Translations under genes and position numbers: made by a program
In this document: positions 1-7,055 of the stretch, piece after piece
Position numbering within the stretch: position 1 is the first letter of the stretch
How the letters are laid out: each line of letters opens with the position of its first letter
Assembly (NCBI GenBank): GCA_001796525.1
Contig: MGMT01000053.1
Span: forward strand, 1-11,006
DNA length: 11,006 nucleotides
Direction of reading: 5' to 3'
Origin: Chloroflexi bacterium RBG_13_51_52
GTDB taxonomy: Bacteria > Chloroflexota > Dehalococcoidia > Dehalococcoidales > RBG-16-60-22
Notes under the pieces: generated by a model
The model's input: the letters and a program-made list of their open reading frames with translations, nothing else
Databases searched by the model: none
What the model was told of the DNA's origin: nothing

Positions 1-1
1 C

Positions 2-163
2 CGCCTGCATAACAACGCTCAAATCTGCTGTCTGGCGGCTGAAGAAGGGGAAGGGAAAGTCAAGGTTATCGTTGAGGACTTTCTCAACACCGAGTTCGAA
101 GGCGGACGGCACCAGAAACGAATTGACAAAATCAAGGAAATTGAAGACAAGCAATGCCGGTAA
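2..163 (+). CDS. rpiB: Ribose-5-phosphate isomerase B, C-terminal fragment
   Basis: Only the last 53 residues lie in the window; the gene continues off the left edge. The frame beginning at base 2 reads RLHNNAQICCLAA and then FLNTEFEGGRHQKRIDKI before the TAA at 161-163. The HN-NA segment and the FLNT-FEGGRH signature are typical of the C-terminal part of the RpiB/LacAB family. RpiB interconverts ribose 5-phosphate and ribulose 5-phosphate in the cytoplasm (pentose phosphate pathway). The last 10 bases overlap the start of the CoA-transferase gene, so the two are probably co-transcribed and translationally coupled. LacA/LacB galactose-6-phosphate isomerases share the fold, but the context shows no lactose genes. 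The family call is secure and the exact substrate is inferred. Confidence 0.85.
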   Translation, partial: RLHNNAQICCLAAEEGEGKVKVIVEDFLNTEFEGGRHQKRIDKIKEIEDKQCR

Positions 164-1509
164 AAAACTACACCCATGAATACCGGCGCAAGCTTATCTC
201 TGCCGAGGAAGCCGCCGGACTGGTCAAGTCCGGCATGTGGATTGACTACGGTGCTATCTGCGGCTTTCCTTCTCTGATTGATGAAAAACTGGCCGCCCGC
301 GCCAAAGAGTTGAAGGACGTTAAAATCCGCGCCGAGCATTCTCATACCGTTATCCCCCGCCATGACCCCCTCCAGGAGCATTTCGTTCATAACTCCTGGT
401 TCCTCGGCAGGGTGGAGCGGGAATGTTACAAGAACGGCGCCTGCTCCTATATCCCCTTCGGACTCGGCGAGGGACCCCGCATGTACCGCGAGTGGCTCAA
501 GGACGTGGTGGATATCACCTTTATTGAAGTCACACCGATGGACAAGAAAGGCGACTTTAATTTCGGCGCGGCGGTGACGCGTCAGAAAGCAGCCTGCGAG
601 GTAGCCAAAAAGGTCGTCCTTGAGGTCAACGAGTACATGCCATGGGTCTTCGGGGGCTATGATGAGGTTGTTAATATCTCGCAGGTGGACTATATCGTTG
701 AGAACCACGAATATAAGATTCCCGAGTTTCCACCGGCTGTTATTACTCCGGAGGACGAAGCCATCGCTTCGCTGCTGGCGAAGCAGATAGAAAGCGGGGC
801 TACTATCCAGCTTGGCGTGGGCGCTATCCCCAGCGTTGTCGGCAAACTGCTGATAAAGCATAATTTTAAAGACCTTGGTATCCATTCGGAGATGCTCAAC
901 GACAGTATGATGGAGCTTATCGAGGCGGGCGTGGTCACCGGCAAGCGTAATACCCTTAACCCCGGCAAGTCGGTCTTTTGCTTCGCCGCCGGCTCGGAAA
1001 AACTTTACAGGTTTATGGACAGGAATCATGCTCTAGCGGGATTCCCGGTGGACTATACCAACGACCCCTATACCATCGCTAAAAACGAAAAACAGATAGC
1101 TATTAATAGCGCCCTGCGTGTCGACCTGCGTGGACAGGTCTGCTCGGAATCGGTCGGCACACGCCAGATTAGCGGCACCGGCGGCCAGCTGGAGTTCACC
1201 CGCGGCGCTTACATGTCTAAAGGCGGCAAGGCTTTTATCTGCCTCCACGCCGCCCGCACAGATAAAGACGGCAAACTCACCTCCAATATCGTGCCCACTT
1301 TAGAGCTTGGCGACATGGTAACCGTGCCCGCCTCCGATGTCTCTTACATCGTTACGGAGTACGGCATGGTAAACCTTAAAGGCAAGAGTATCTGGCAGCG
1401 CGCCAAAGCCCTTATCTCTATCGCCCACCCCTCCTTTAGAGACGAGTTAACGCAAGCCGCCATCAAAGCCGGTTTCATAACTAAAGGGACGATAGGGCTG
1501 GGGTGGTGA
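154..1509 (+). CDS. Acetyl-CoA hydrolase/transferase family CoA-transferase (4-hydroxybutyrate/butyryl-CoA:acetate type)
   Basis: This 451-residue protein has the usual length of family I CoA-transferases of the acetyl-CoA hydrolase/transferase group (AbfT, Cat1/Cat2, butyryl-CoA:acetate CoA-transferase). Visible signatures are GVGAIP at 221-226, LGIHSEML around 241-248 with the expected catalytic Glu at 246 (it forms the glutamyl-CoA thioester in this family), and GTGGQLEFTRGA in the C-terminal domain. It would move CoA between a short-chain acyl-CoA and acetate or another carboxylate in the cytoplasm. The acyl substrate cannot be read from the sequence. The ATG at 154 lies inside the end of rpiB, implying translational coupling. 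No recognisable terminator follows; only 39 bp separate it from the convergent DUF1648 gene. The family is secure and the substrate open. Confidence 0.88.
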   Translation: MPVKNYTHEYRRKLISAEEAAGLVKSGMWIDYGAICGFPSLIDEKLAARAKELKDVKIRAEHSHTVIPRHDPLQEHFVHNSWFLGRVERECYKNGACSYIPFGLGEGPRMYREWLKDVVDITFIEVTPMDKKGDFNFGAAVTRQKAACEVAKKVVLEVNEYMPWVFGGYDEVVNISQVDYIVENHEYKIPEFPPAVITPEDEAIASLLAKQIESGATIQLGVGAIPSVVGKLLIKHNFKDLGIHSEMLNDSMMELIEAGVVTGKRNTLNPGKSVFCFAAGSEKLYRFMDRNHALAGFPVDYTNDPYTIAKNEKQIAINSALRVDLRGQVCSESVGTRQISGTGGQLEFTRGAYMSKGGKAFICLHAARTDKDGKLTSNIVPTLELGDMVTVPASDVSYIVTEYGMVNLKGKSIWQRAKALISIAHPSFRDELTQAAIKAGFITKGTIGLGW

Positions 1510-1548
1510 TTCATTTCAAGTAGCTTGCGATTGTCCAAAAAAGAACCG

Positions 1549-2526
1549 CTATCCGCCCTGGCTCTTCACTACCGCTTGCGTCACCGCGTACAGCTCTTCC
1601 GGATGGTCGGAACCGATGAGGTATTTCTTCCCCTTCGTTGTTGTAAGCTTCACACCTCTTGAGCCGCGTAAATAATAAGCCGACATTTCCCTGTTCCTGC
1701 GTATCCCGTAACCCCCGAAATCTCTCGGCGGTGAGAATTCCACAAGTTCTATATTGGAAATGTCCGCTGTCTTCAATAGCAGCACCTTAAACCCGGGAAG
1801 CCCGAAGCGAACTGTAATTTCTTGCTGCGTGACTGATGTCCGTAATCCCCCTTTTTGAATGACAAGAAGTATAGCCACTACAACCATTATCAGGGAAGTC
1901 CATGATGAGCCAAACCATGCGAAACCTGCGCTAATTAGCATTATTAAAGGCAGAATAACAGATATCAGGGAAACCCAGAACGGATTTTGAGATTCCCAGT
2001 ATATGAAAGACGCTGTATTTTTTATTCGCTGCTCAAGCTCTTTTTCCAGGGCGGCGGTATTACTGAAGGCGATTTTATTCGGATTGAAACAAAATGGCCG
2101 CAGGCTCTCCACTATTACCCCGAGTATGATCAACCCCCCGGTGGTGATGGACAAAACAAGCCACGGAAAGTTGAATGAACTGGAGTCGTACTTGAGGTAA
2201 TCTATATAACCTATATAAACGCCTCCTAAAAACCCGATTGACAGTTCATCTAAGAAAGAAAACCAGTTAAATGACTTCTTTTTTTCGTACCTGGCGTGGA
2301 CTTCATCAATGATGGCGGAAATAACGATGAATAATAGTGATAAACCGAATACTAATCCGACAACTAGGTAAGGAGAGCCGAAATCGTTAGGGACACCGTG
2401 AAAATCGAAATGAATTGCCGCCCTCGATGGTAAAGTGCCGGCCATAATCGTATAAACGATTAAGAATATTAGCATGGCGATAGCGGGAATATGTGTCCAT
2501 ATCGGGTGCGATAATCTATTTTTCAC
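1549..2526 (-). CDS. DUF1648-domain membrane protein with C-terminal PH-like domain
   Basis: 325 residues starting at a GTG (2524-2526), preceded on the minus strand by an AGGGGGAT ribosome-binding site. The N-terminus holds a hydrophobic segment at about 12-30, followed by LPSRAAIHFDFHGVPNDFGSPY. This 'soluble loop' motif (P-x-H-F-x-x-x-G-x-x-x-x-x-G) is typical of DUF1648, the N-terminal part of SdpI-like immunity/signal proteins. Further likely membrane segments are at about 52-72, 120-140, 184-204 and 208-224. Residues about 230-325 are soluble and resemble bacterial PH-like domains that follow DUF1648: they include an FGGYGIR stretch and end in IGSDHPEEL. The gene lies 24 bp after the GntR-family gene on the same strand, a common regulator/membrane-protein pairing. 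A role in envelope stress or antimicrobial-peptide sensing or immunity is plausible by analogy with SdpI, but not shown. The gene is AT-richer than its neighbours. Confidence 0.75.
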   Translation of the reverse strand: MKNRLSHPIWTHIPAIAMLIFLIVYTIMAGTLPSRAAIHFDFHGVPNDFGSPYLVVGLVFGLSLLFIVISAIIDEVHARYEKKKSFNWFSFLDELSIGFLGGVYIGYIDYLKYDSSSFNFPWLVLSITTGGLIILGVIVESLRPFCFNPNKIAFSNTAALEKELEQRIKNTASFIYWESQNPFWVSLISVILPLIMLISAGFAWFGSSWTSLIMVVVAILLVIQKGGLRTSVTQQEITVRFGLPGFKVLLLKTADISNIELVEFSPPRDFGGYGIRRNREMSAYYLRGSRGVKLTTTKGKKYLIGSDHPEELYAVTQAVVKSQGG

Positions 2527-2550
2527 GATAATATCCCCCTGAATATTGTT

Positions 2551-2934
2551 TTATACGGTCTTCAAGTGTTCCATTTGCAGGTTAACTATCTTTTTTATCT
2601 CTTCCGGAGAAAGCCCCATTAACAGGGCATCGGTAATCAGTTCTTCAAATCGAGCCGCAATATCAGCTTGAACACCTGGTGTATTTCTCGGCTGCTGTAA
2701 TCGGGCGATGGTGGCCCTCCTCCCCAATCGCAGGTTAATTATCTCCTGATCGCGTAGCTTGAGGTAAGCGCTGCGGACGGTATGCATATTGATGCCTAGA
2801 CTATCCGCCAGCTCTCTAACTGACGGCAGTTCATCTCCCGGCTTGAGGACACCTTTTCGCATTTGCTCTTTAATTTGATTAATGATTTGAAGGTATAGCG
2901 GTCTTGTATCGCGCTCATCAATAGAAAGCCACAT
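2551..2934 (-). CDS. GntR family transcriptional regulator, YtrA subfamily
   Basis: 127 residues from the ATG at 2932-2934, which has GGAG five bases upstream on the minus strand. The frame stays open to 3009, but that extension would run through the promoter and operator, so the inner start was chosen. Residues 1-80 form a winged helix: RPLYLQIINQIKEQM at 11-25, LKPGDELPSVRELADSLGI at 30-48, then the recognition helix MHTVRSAYLKL at 50-60 and the wing GRRATIARL. The short C-terminal part (about 80-127) is too small for a FadR/HutC-type effector domain and ends in helices ending in LSPEEIKKI..., as in YtrA-type regulators, which usually repress their own operon with membrane or transport genes. 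It forms an operon with the DUF1648 gene and is read from a promoter overlapped by repeated half-sites, so autoregulation is likely. Confidence 0.85.
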   Translation of the reverse strand: MWLSIDERDTRPLYLQIINQIKEQMRKGVLKPGDELPSVRELADSLGINMHTVRSAYLKLRDQEIINLRLGRRATIARLQQPRNTPGVQADIAARFEELITDALLMGLSPEEIKKIVNLQMEHLKTV

Positions 2935-2947
2935 AATCTCCGTCCCA

Positions 2948-2990
2948 ACTGTTATATAAGTATTATAACAGTTATAACAGTATTTGTCAA
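2948..2990 (-). promoter_or_regulatory. Consensus sigma-70 promoter with tandem/inverted operator for the GntR-DUF1648 operon
   Basis: On the minus strand TTGACA (2990-2985) and TATAAT (2967-2962) are both exact consensus and are 17 bp apart. The 9-mer ACTGTTATA occurs on the minus strand at 2981-2973 and again, directly adjoining, at 2972-2964. Its inverted copy lies at 2956-2948, giving a 25-bp dyad with a 7-bp centre. The repeats fill most of the -35/-10 spacer and cover the -10 and the expected start near 2955. Such a strong core promoter beneath operators fits tight repression by the GntR protein encoded just downstream. The binding partner is inferred. Confidence 0.8.
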
Positions 2991-3010
2991 GATGTATTTT
3001 CCCTATCATC

Positions 3011-3064
3011 TAGCTTGACAATAAACACCTAAAAATGCTATCTTTAGGTACGGGCTTCAAGCTA
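3011..3064 (+). promoter_or_regulatory. Probable ilvD operon promoter with nested dyad symmetry
   Basis: TTGACA at 3015-3020 and TATCTT at 3039-3044 are 18 bp apart, a reasonable vegetative promoter giving a start near 3051. Two inverted repeats share nearly the same centre. The outer pair is TAGCTTGA (3011-3018) and TCAAGCTA (3057-3064). The inner pair is ACCTAAA (3027-3033) and TTTAGGT (3043-3049). The arms touch the -35 and the -10, so they could be an operator. No regulator gene is identified for it; the divergent GntR operator has a different sequence. Confidence 0.5.
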
Positions 3065-3081
3065 AAAACCAATTCCTCGGT

Positions 3082-3107
3082 CCGTCTTGACAGACGGTTA
3101 TTTTTTT
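3082..3107 (+). terminator. Intrinsic terminator in the ilvD leader (probable attenuator)
   Basis: CCGTCT (3082-3087), loop TGAC, AGACGG (3092-3097) form a perfect 6-bp GC-rich stem followed at once by TTATTTTTTT (3098-3107). It points toward ilvD and lies 25 bp before its ATG. The nearest plus-strand gene upstream ends at 1509 and the gene between is divergent, so there is nothing for it to terminate except the ilvD leader transcript. A competing pairing, ACGGGCT (3050-3056) with GGTCCGT (3079-3085), five Watson-Crick and two G-U pairs, overlaps the left arm of the terminator and could act as antiterminator. The effector is unknown. Confidence 0.7.
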
Positions 3108-3132
3108 AGTGGAGCTTGAAAAGGATAGAAAA

Positions 3133-4788
3133 ATGAAAAGTGACGCTGTCAAAAAAGGAGTGGAAAGGGCGCCGCACCGCTCGCTGCTTTACGCGCTGGG
3201 CTGCACCCGCGAGGAGATTGATAAGCCGTTCATCGGCATCGTCAACAGCTTTACGGATGTCGTTCCCGGCCATATGCACTTAAATGATATAACTGAAGCG
3301 GTGAAGGAAGGCGTGCGCGCCGCCGGTGGCGTGCCTTTCGAGTTTAATACCATAGCTGTCTGCGACGGCATTGCCATGAACCATGCCGGTATGAAATACA
3401 GCCTGCCGAGTCGGGAGCTTATTGCGGACTCCGTGGAAATCATGGCGGAAGCTCATGCCTTCGATGCGCTGGTGTTCATCCCCAACTGCGATAAAATTAT
3501 CCCCGGTATGCTCATGGCGGCTTTAAGGCTGAATGTTCCCGCTATCTTCGTCAGCGGTGGTCCTATGCTGGCAGGTAACCTGGACGGCAAGAAGGTCGAC
3601 CTTAGTAATATGTTCGAGGCGGTAGGTAATGTAGCTGCGGGCACGATGACCGAGGCGGAACTGACTCGACTGGAACAGGCGGCATGTCCCGGCTGCGGCA
3701 GCTGCTCCGGCATGTTCACCGCCAACACCATGAACTGCCTGACCGAGGTCCTGGGCATGGGTCTACCCGGCAACGGCACCATTCCCGCCGTCGATGCGCG
3801 CCGTCGCGCTTTAGCCCGGCAAGCCGGTGAGAAGGTGATGAAGCTGCTCGCTCAAGATATCCGTCCTGAAAGTATCATTAATAGCGATGCTATCTTTAAC
3901 GCTTTTACCGTCGATATGGCTTTAGGCGGCAGCACCAATTCGGTGCTGCACCTCATGGCTATCGCCAATGAAGCGGGCATCGACTTTAGACTGTCGACGG
4001 TTAATGAAATCAGCCGGCGTACCCCGTATCTCTGTAGTCTGCGCCCCATCGGTCCCCACCATATCGAGGACCTGGATCAAGCCGGCGGTATTCCGGCGGT
4101 GATGGGCGAGCTGAAAAGTCTGCTGAAACTGAAGTCGAAGACCGTTACCGGCAAGACCGTTGGCGAAAATATCGCCGGTGTTAAAAATCTTAACACCGAG
4201 GTGATTCGGTCTGTGAAAACCGCTCATACGGCTACCGGCGGGCTGGTTCTGCTCTTTGGTAACCTCGCTCCGGAAGGCGCGGTGGTGAAGAAAGCAGCTG
4301 TTGCTCCGGAGATGCTGGTTCATCGCGGCCCCGCCCGTGTTTTCGATTCCGAGGAAGAGGCTACTAAAGCGATTATGAGCAAGAAAATAAAACCCGGCGA
4401 TGTGCTGGTTATCCGCTATGAAGGTCCCAAAGGGGGTCCCGGCATGCGGGAAATGCTCACGCCTACCTCTCTTATTACCGGCATCGGGATGGAAAAGGAT
4501 GTTGCCCTGATTACGGACGGTCGTTTTTCCGGGGCTACCCGCGGCGCGTCTATCGGCCATGTTTCGCCGGAAGCGGCGTCCCGCGGACCTATCGCTGCCG
4601 TAAAAGAAGGGGATATGATAAACATTAATATACCGGAATATAAACTTGATGTAGAATTAACCGACAAGGAAATATCCGACCGCCTTGGTAAGCTTCCGGC
4701 ATTTCAACCGAGGATAAAGACCGGTTATCTGGCTCGTTATATCGAGAAAGTGTCTTCGGCAAGCACCGGGGCGGTTTTTCATCAATAG
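3133..4788 (+). CDS. ilvD: Dihydroxy-acid dehydratase
   Basis: IlvD dehydrates 2,3-dihydroxy-isovalerate and 2,3-dihydroxy-3-methylvalerate to the 2-oxo acids that lead to valine/leucine and isoleucine. From the ATG at 3133 the protein has 551 residues, normal for IlvD. This start has AAGGA seven bases upstream. The in-frame GTG at 3109 abuts the terminator T-run, has no ribosome-binding site and was rejected. Motifs seen are CDGIAMNHAGMKYSLPSREL at 77-96, NCDKIIPGM at 118-126 (the Lys is carbamylated in this family), CPGCGSCSGMFTANTMNCL at 185-203, and near the end LITDGRFSGATRGASIGHVSPEA. At the site where [2Fe-2S] dehydratases read PCNMHL this protein reads PGHMHL, as in the Escherichia coli enzyme. 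That suggests an oxygen-labile [4Fe-4S] cluster (inference). It is the first gene of the ilvD-ilvB-ilvH operon. Confidence 0.97.
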   Translation: MKSDAVKKGVERAPHRSLLYALGCTREEIDKPFIGIVNSFTDVVPGHMHLNDITEAVKEGVRAAGGVPFEFNTIAVCDGIAMNHAGMKYSLPSRELIADSVEIMAEAHAFDALVFIPNCDKIIPGMLMAALRLNVPAIFVSGGPMLAGNLDGKKVDLSNMFEAVGNVAAGTMTEAELTRLEQAACPGCGSCSGMFTANTMNCLTEVLGMGLPGNGTIPAVDARRRALARQAGEKVMKLLAQDIRPESIINSDAIFNAFTVDMALGGSTNSVLHLMAIANEAGIDFRLSTVNEISRRTPYLCSLRPIGPHHIEDLDQAGGIPAVMGELKSLLKLKSKTVTGKTVGENIAGVKNLNTEVIRSVKTAHTATGGLVLLFGNLAPEGAVVKKAAVAPEMLVHRGPARVFDSEEEATKAIMSKKIKPGDVLVIRYEGPKGGPGMREMLTPTSLITGIGMEKDVALITDGRFSGATRGASIGHVSPEAASRGPIAAVKEGDMININIPEYKLDVELTDKEISDRLGKLPAFQPRIKTGYLARYIEKVSSASTGAVFHQ

Positions 4789-4800
4789 GAGGGGGCTTTT

Positions 4801-6510
4801 ATGAAAAAAACTGGTGCCCAGATTGTATGTGAAAGTTTAATCGCCGAGGGTGTCGACGTTATGTTCGGCTTCCCGGGTGGCGTTTTATTGCCGTTTTACG
4901 ATACCCTGCCGCAGTATCCTCAAATCCGGCATATACTAGTGCGGCACGAGCAGGGCGCTGCTCATGCCGCTGATGGCTATGCCAGGGCTACCGGCAAGGT
5001 GGGCGTTTGCATGGCAACCTCCGGTCCCGGCGCGACCAATCTGGTGACCGGTATCGCTAATGCTTATCTGGACTCCGTGCCGATGATTGCCCTGACGGGG
5101 CAGGTCGCCCGACCTTTCATTGGCAAGGATGCCTTCCAGGAAATCGATATTTCCGGTATAACGTTGCCCATTACCAAGCACAGCTATGTGGCGATGGATA
5201 CCGGCTCGCTGGCGCAGATATTCAAAGAGGCTTTTTATATCGCTAGGTCTGGCCGCCCCGGCCCGGTGCTTATCGACCTTCCCAAGGATGTGATGACGGA
5301 CCAGGCGGAATTTATCCGGCCGGATAAAGTGGACCTGCCGGGTTACAAGATACCCACGCACGGGCATCCTACCCAGCTCAAGAGCGCGTCAAAATTAATC
5401 AATGAAGCCAAACAGCCGCTTATCATTGCTGGCAGGGGCGTCATTATCTCCGGTGCGAGTGCCCCGCTTAAAGAATTCGCTGAAAAAGCGCAGATACCGG
5501 TTATCACCACGCTGCTGGGTATTGGCTGCTTCCCGGAAGACCATGTTTTAAGCTATGGCATGGCAGGGATGCACGGCACCGGCTACGCTAATAAAGCCCT
5601 TGAAAATTGCGACCTGCTTATCGCTGTGGGAATGCGTTTTGACGACCGCGTGACCGGTAATGTTGATGCCTTCGTCCCTAACGCCAAGATTATTCATATT
5701 GACATGGACCCGGCGGAAATCGGCAAAAACGTGCGTGTCGATGTCCCCATCGTCGGAGATGTCGGCGCGGTACTTCATGCTATAGAAAAAATGATTGAAA
5801 GCAGCCGCCATATCGATTGGATTCAGCAGCTGGATGAATGGCGGAAGCAGCACCCCTTGCTGGATATACATGATAGTGCAGGACTCCTGCCGCAGCACAT
5901 CATCCATGAGCTTTATGAAGCCACGCGCGGTGATGCCATCGTTGTCACCGGCGTAGGGCAGCACCAGATGTGGACGGCGCAGCATTATATTTTCCATGAG
6001 CCTAATACGTTCATCTCCTCCGGTGGTTTGGGTACGATGGGATTCGGTCTGCCGGCTGCCATGGGCGCTAAAGTCGGCCGTCCTGATAAGATGGTCTGGC
6101 TGATTGACGGTGACGGCAGTCTCCAGATGACTATCCAGGAGCTGGCTACTCTCGTTCAGGACAATATTGCGGTGAAAATCGCTGTGATGAATAATGGCTT
6201 TCTGGGCATGGTCAGGCAGTGGCAGGACCTCTTTTACGCTAAAAACTATGTCGCAACCCCGCTTTCCTGCCCCGATTTTGTCAAGGTCGCCGAGGCTTAT
6301 TGCATTGCCGGTTTAAAGGTCACCAAACGCGAAGAAATTCGACCAGCCATAAAAAAGGCGATGGAACATGACGGACCGTTTTTGCTGAACTTCATGGTGG
6401 AGCCGGAGGAAAACGTTTACCCCATGGTGCCACCGGGAGCCGCCAATATTGAGTTTATGGAACGGCCGAAGAAAGAGGTGTCTGCATGGCAACGACGAAG
6501 CACACCCTAG
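4801..6510 (+). CDS. ilvB: Acetolactate synthase large (catalytic) subunit
   Basis: 569 residues with the three-domain fold of thiamine-diphosphate enzymes. It condenses two pyruvates to 2-acetolactate, or pyruvate with 2-oxobutyrate to acetohydroxybutyrate, the first committed step to valine/leucine and isoleucine. The N-terminal domain has MFGFPGGVLLPFYD at 21-34 and RHEQGAAHAADGYARATG at 48-65 with the ThDP-activating Glu at 50. The DAFQEIDISGIT segment at 110-121 is typical of biosynthetic AHAS and unlike catabolic AlsS. The ThDP/Mg motif begins with GDGS at 437-440 and ends in MNN. Trp474 in MVRQWQDLFY matches the conserved active-site tunnel Trp. The residue equivalent to plant AHAS Pro197 is Ala103. 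AGGAGG at 4787-4792 overlaps the ilvD stop and serves as ribosome-binding site. The gene overlaps ilvH by 25 bases, so subunit synthesis is coupled. Confidence 0.97.
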   Translation: MKKTGAQIVCESLIAEGVDVMFGFPGGVLLPFYDTLPQYPQIRHILVRHEQGAAHAADGYARATGKVGVCMATSGPGATNLVTGIANAYLDSVPMIALTGQVARPFIGKDAFQEIDISGITLPITKHSYVAMDTGSLAQIFKEAFYIARSGRPGPVLIDLPKDVMTDQAEFIRPDKVDLPGYKIPTHGHPTQLKSASKLINEAKQPLIIAGRGVIISGASAPLKEFAEKAQIPVITTLLGIGCFPEDHVLSYGMAGMHGTGYANKALENCDLLIAVGMRFDDRVTGNVDAFVPNAKIIHIDMDPAEIGKNVRVDVPIVGDVGAVLHAIEKMIESSRHIDWIQQLDEWRKQHPLLDIHDSAGLLPQHIIHELYEATRGDAIVVTGVGQHQMWTAQHYIFHEPNTFISSGGLGTMGFGLPAAMGAKVGRPDKMVWLIDGDGSLQMTIQELATLVQDNIAVKIAVMNNGFLGMVRQWQDLFYAKNYVATPLSCPDFVKVAEAYCIAGLKVTKREEIRPAIKKAMEHDGPFLLNFMVEPEENVYPMVPPGAANIEFMERPKKEVSAWQRRSTP

Positions 6511-7037
6511 TCGCTATTGTCAACGATAGGCCCGGTGTCCTTAATCGTGTGGTAAGTCTTTTCCGCCGCCGCGGCTTCAATATAGATAGTATTGCCGTTG
6601 GACATAGTGAAGTGCCTCATTTGTCCCGGGTGACTATCATCGTCAACGGCACCACTGCCACGGTAGAGCAGGTCCGGAAACAGCTCGATAAACTCATCGA
6701 TGTCGTGAAGATATTCGATATCACCGGTGATAAACTCACCGGCCGCGAGCTGGCGCTCGTGAAAGTGAAAGCCAATTCCGCCACCCGCAGCGAGATTATT
6801 GAAATAGCCGATATTTTCCGTGCCAATATCGTCGATGTAGCCTCCGATTCTCTAACTATAGAAATTACCGGCGACGAAGATAAAATAGAATCGATGCTTA
6901 AACTGCTGCAGGGTTTCGGCATTAGGGAAATTGCGCGTACCGGTCGTGTGGCTATGGTCAGGGGTAATCTTGGCGTTATGCGTAAGAAAGAGAAACCCGC
7001 CCGTACTCGCGCCAAGAAACCGGTAACCAAAGAATAA
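6486..7037 (+). CDS. ilvH: Acetolactate synthase small (regulatory) subunit
   Basis: 183 residues. The N-terminal ACT domain (about 5-75) begins HTLVAIVNDRPGVLNRVVSLF and continues RRRGFNIDSIAVG. Gly17 and Asn32 align with the valine-contact residues Gly14 and Asn29 of E. coli IlvH, so valine feedback inhibition is expected (inference). Residues about 80-160 form the C-terminal small-subunit domain (ELALVKVKA..., VDVASDSLTIEITGDEDKIESML..., GIREIARTGRVAM). The last ~18 residues are Lys/Arg/Pro-rich and look like a disordered tail beyond the usual end. The ATG at 6486 lies inside ilvB with AGAGGTG upstream. It activates IlvB and makes it feedback-sensitive. Confidence 0.96.
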   Translation: MATTKHTLVAIVNDRPGVLNRVVSLFRRRGFNIDSIAVGHSEVPHLSRVTIIVNGTTATVEQVRKQLDKLIDVVKIFDITGDKLTGRELALVKVKANSATRSEIIEIADIFRANIVDVASDSLTIEITGDEDKIESMLKLLQGFGIREIARTGRVAMVRGNLGVMRKKEKPARTRAKKPVTKE

Positions 7038-7055
7038 GAGCAAAGGATTATCATA

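Noticed and set aside
19..1029. 336-codon open frame on the minus strand over rpiB and the CoA-transferase
   Set aside because: It is antisense to clear coding motifs and has no recognisable domain.
2935..3009. N-terminal extension of the GntR regulator
   Set aside because: It would translate the promoter and operator region. The inner ATG at 2934 has a good ribosome-binding site and fits the family start.
3035..3109. 24-residue frame in the ilvD leader with five Leu codons (some rare CTA) and a stop right after the T-run
   Set aside because: It has no ribosome-binding site, its ATG lies upstream of the predicted transcript start near 3051, and the Leu codons are scattered. It remains possible only if transcription starts further upstream.
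3045..3130. T-box riboswitch before ilvD
   Set aside because: No T-box consensus (TGGNACCGCG-like) or stem I specifier structure can be seen; the leader is too short.
3109..3132. GTG start for ilvD
   Set aside because: It touches the terminator T-run and has no ribosome-binding site. The ATG at 3133 has AAGGA and matches the usual IlvD N-terminus.
3922..4560. 212-codon open frame on the minus strand inside ilvD
   Set aside because: It is antisense to a well-conserved gene, has no family signature and is explained by the codon bias of ilvD.
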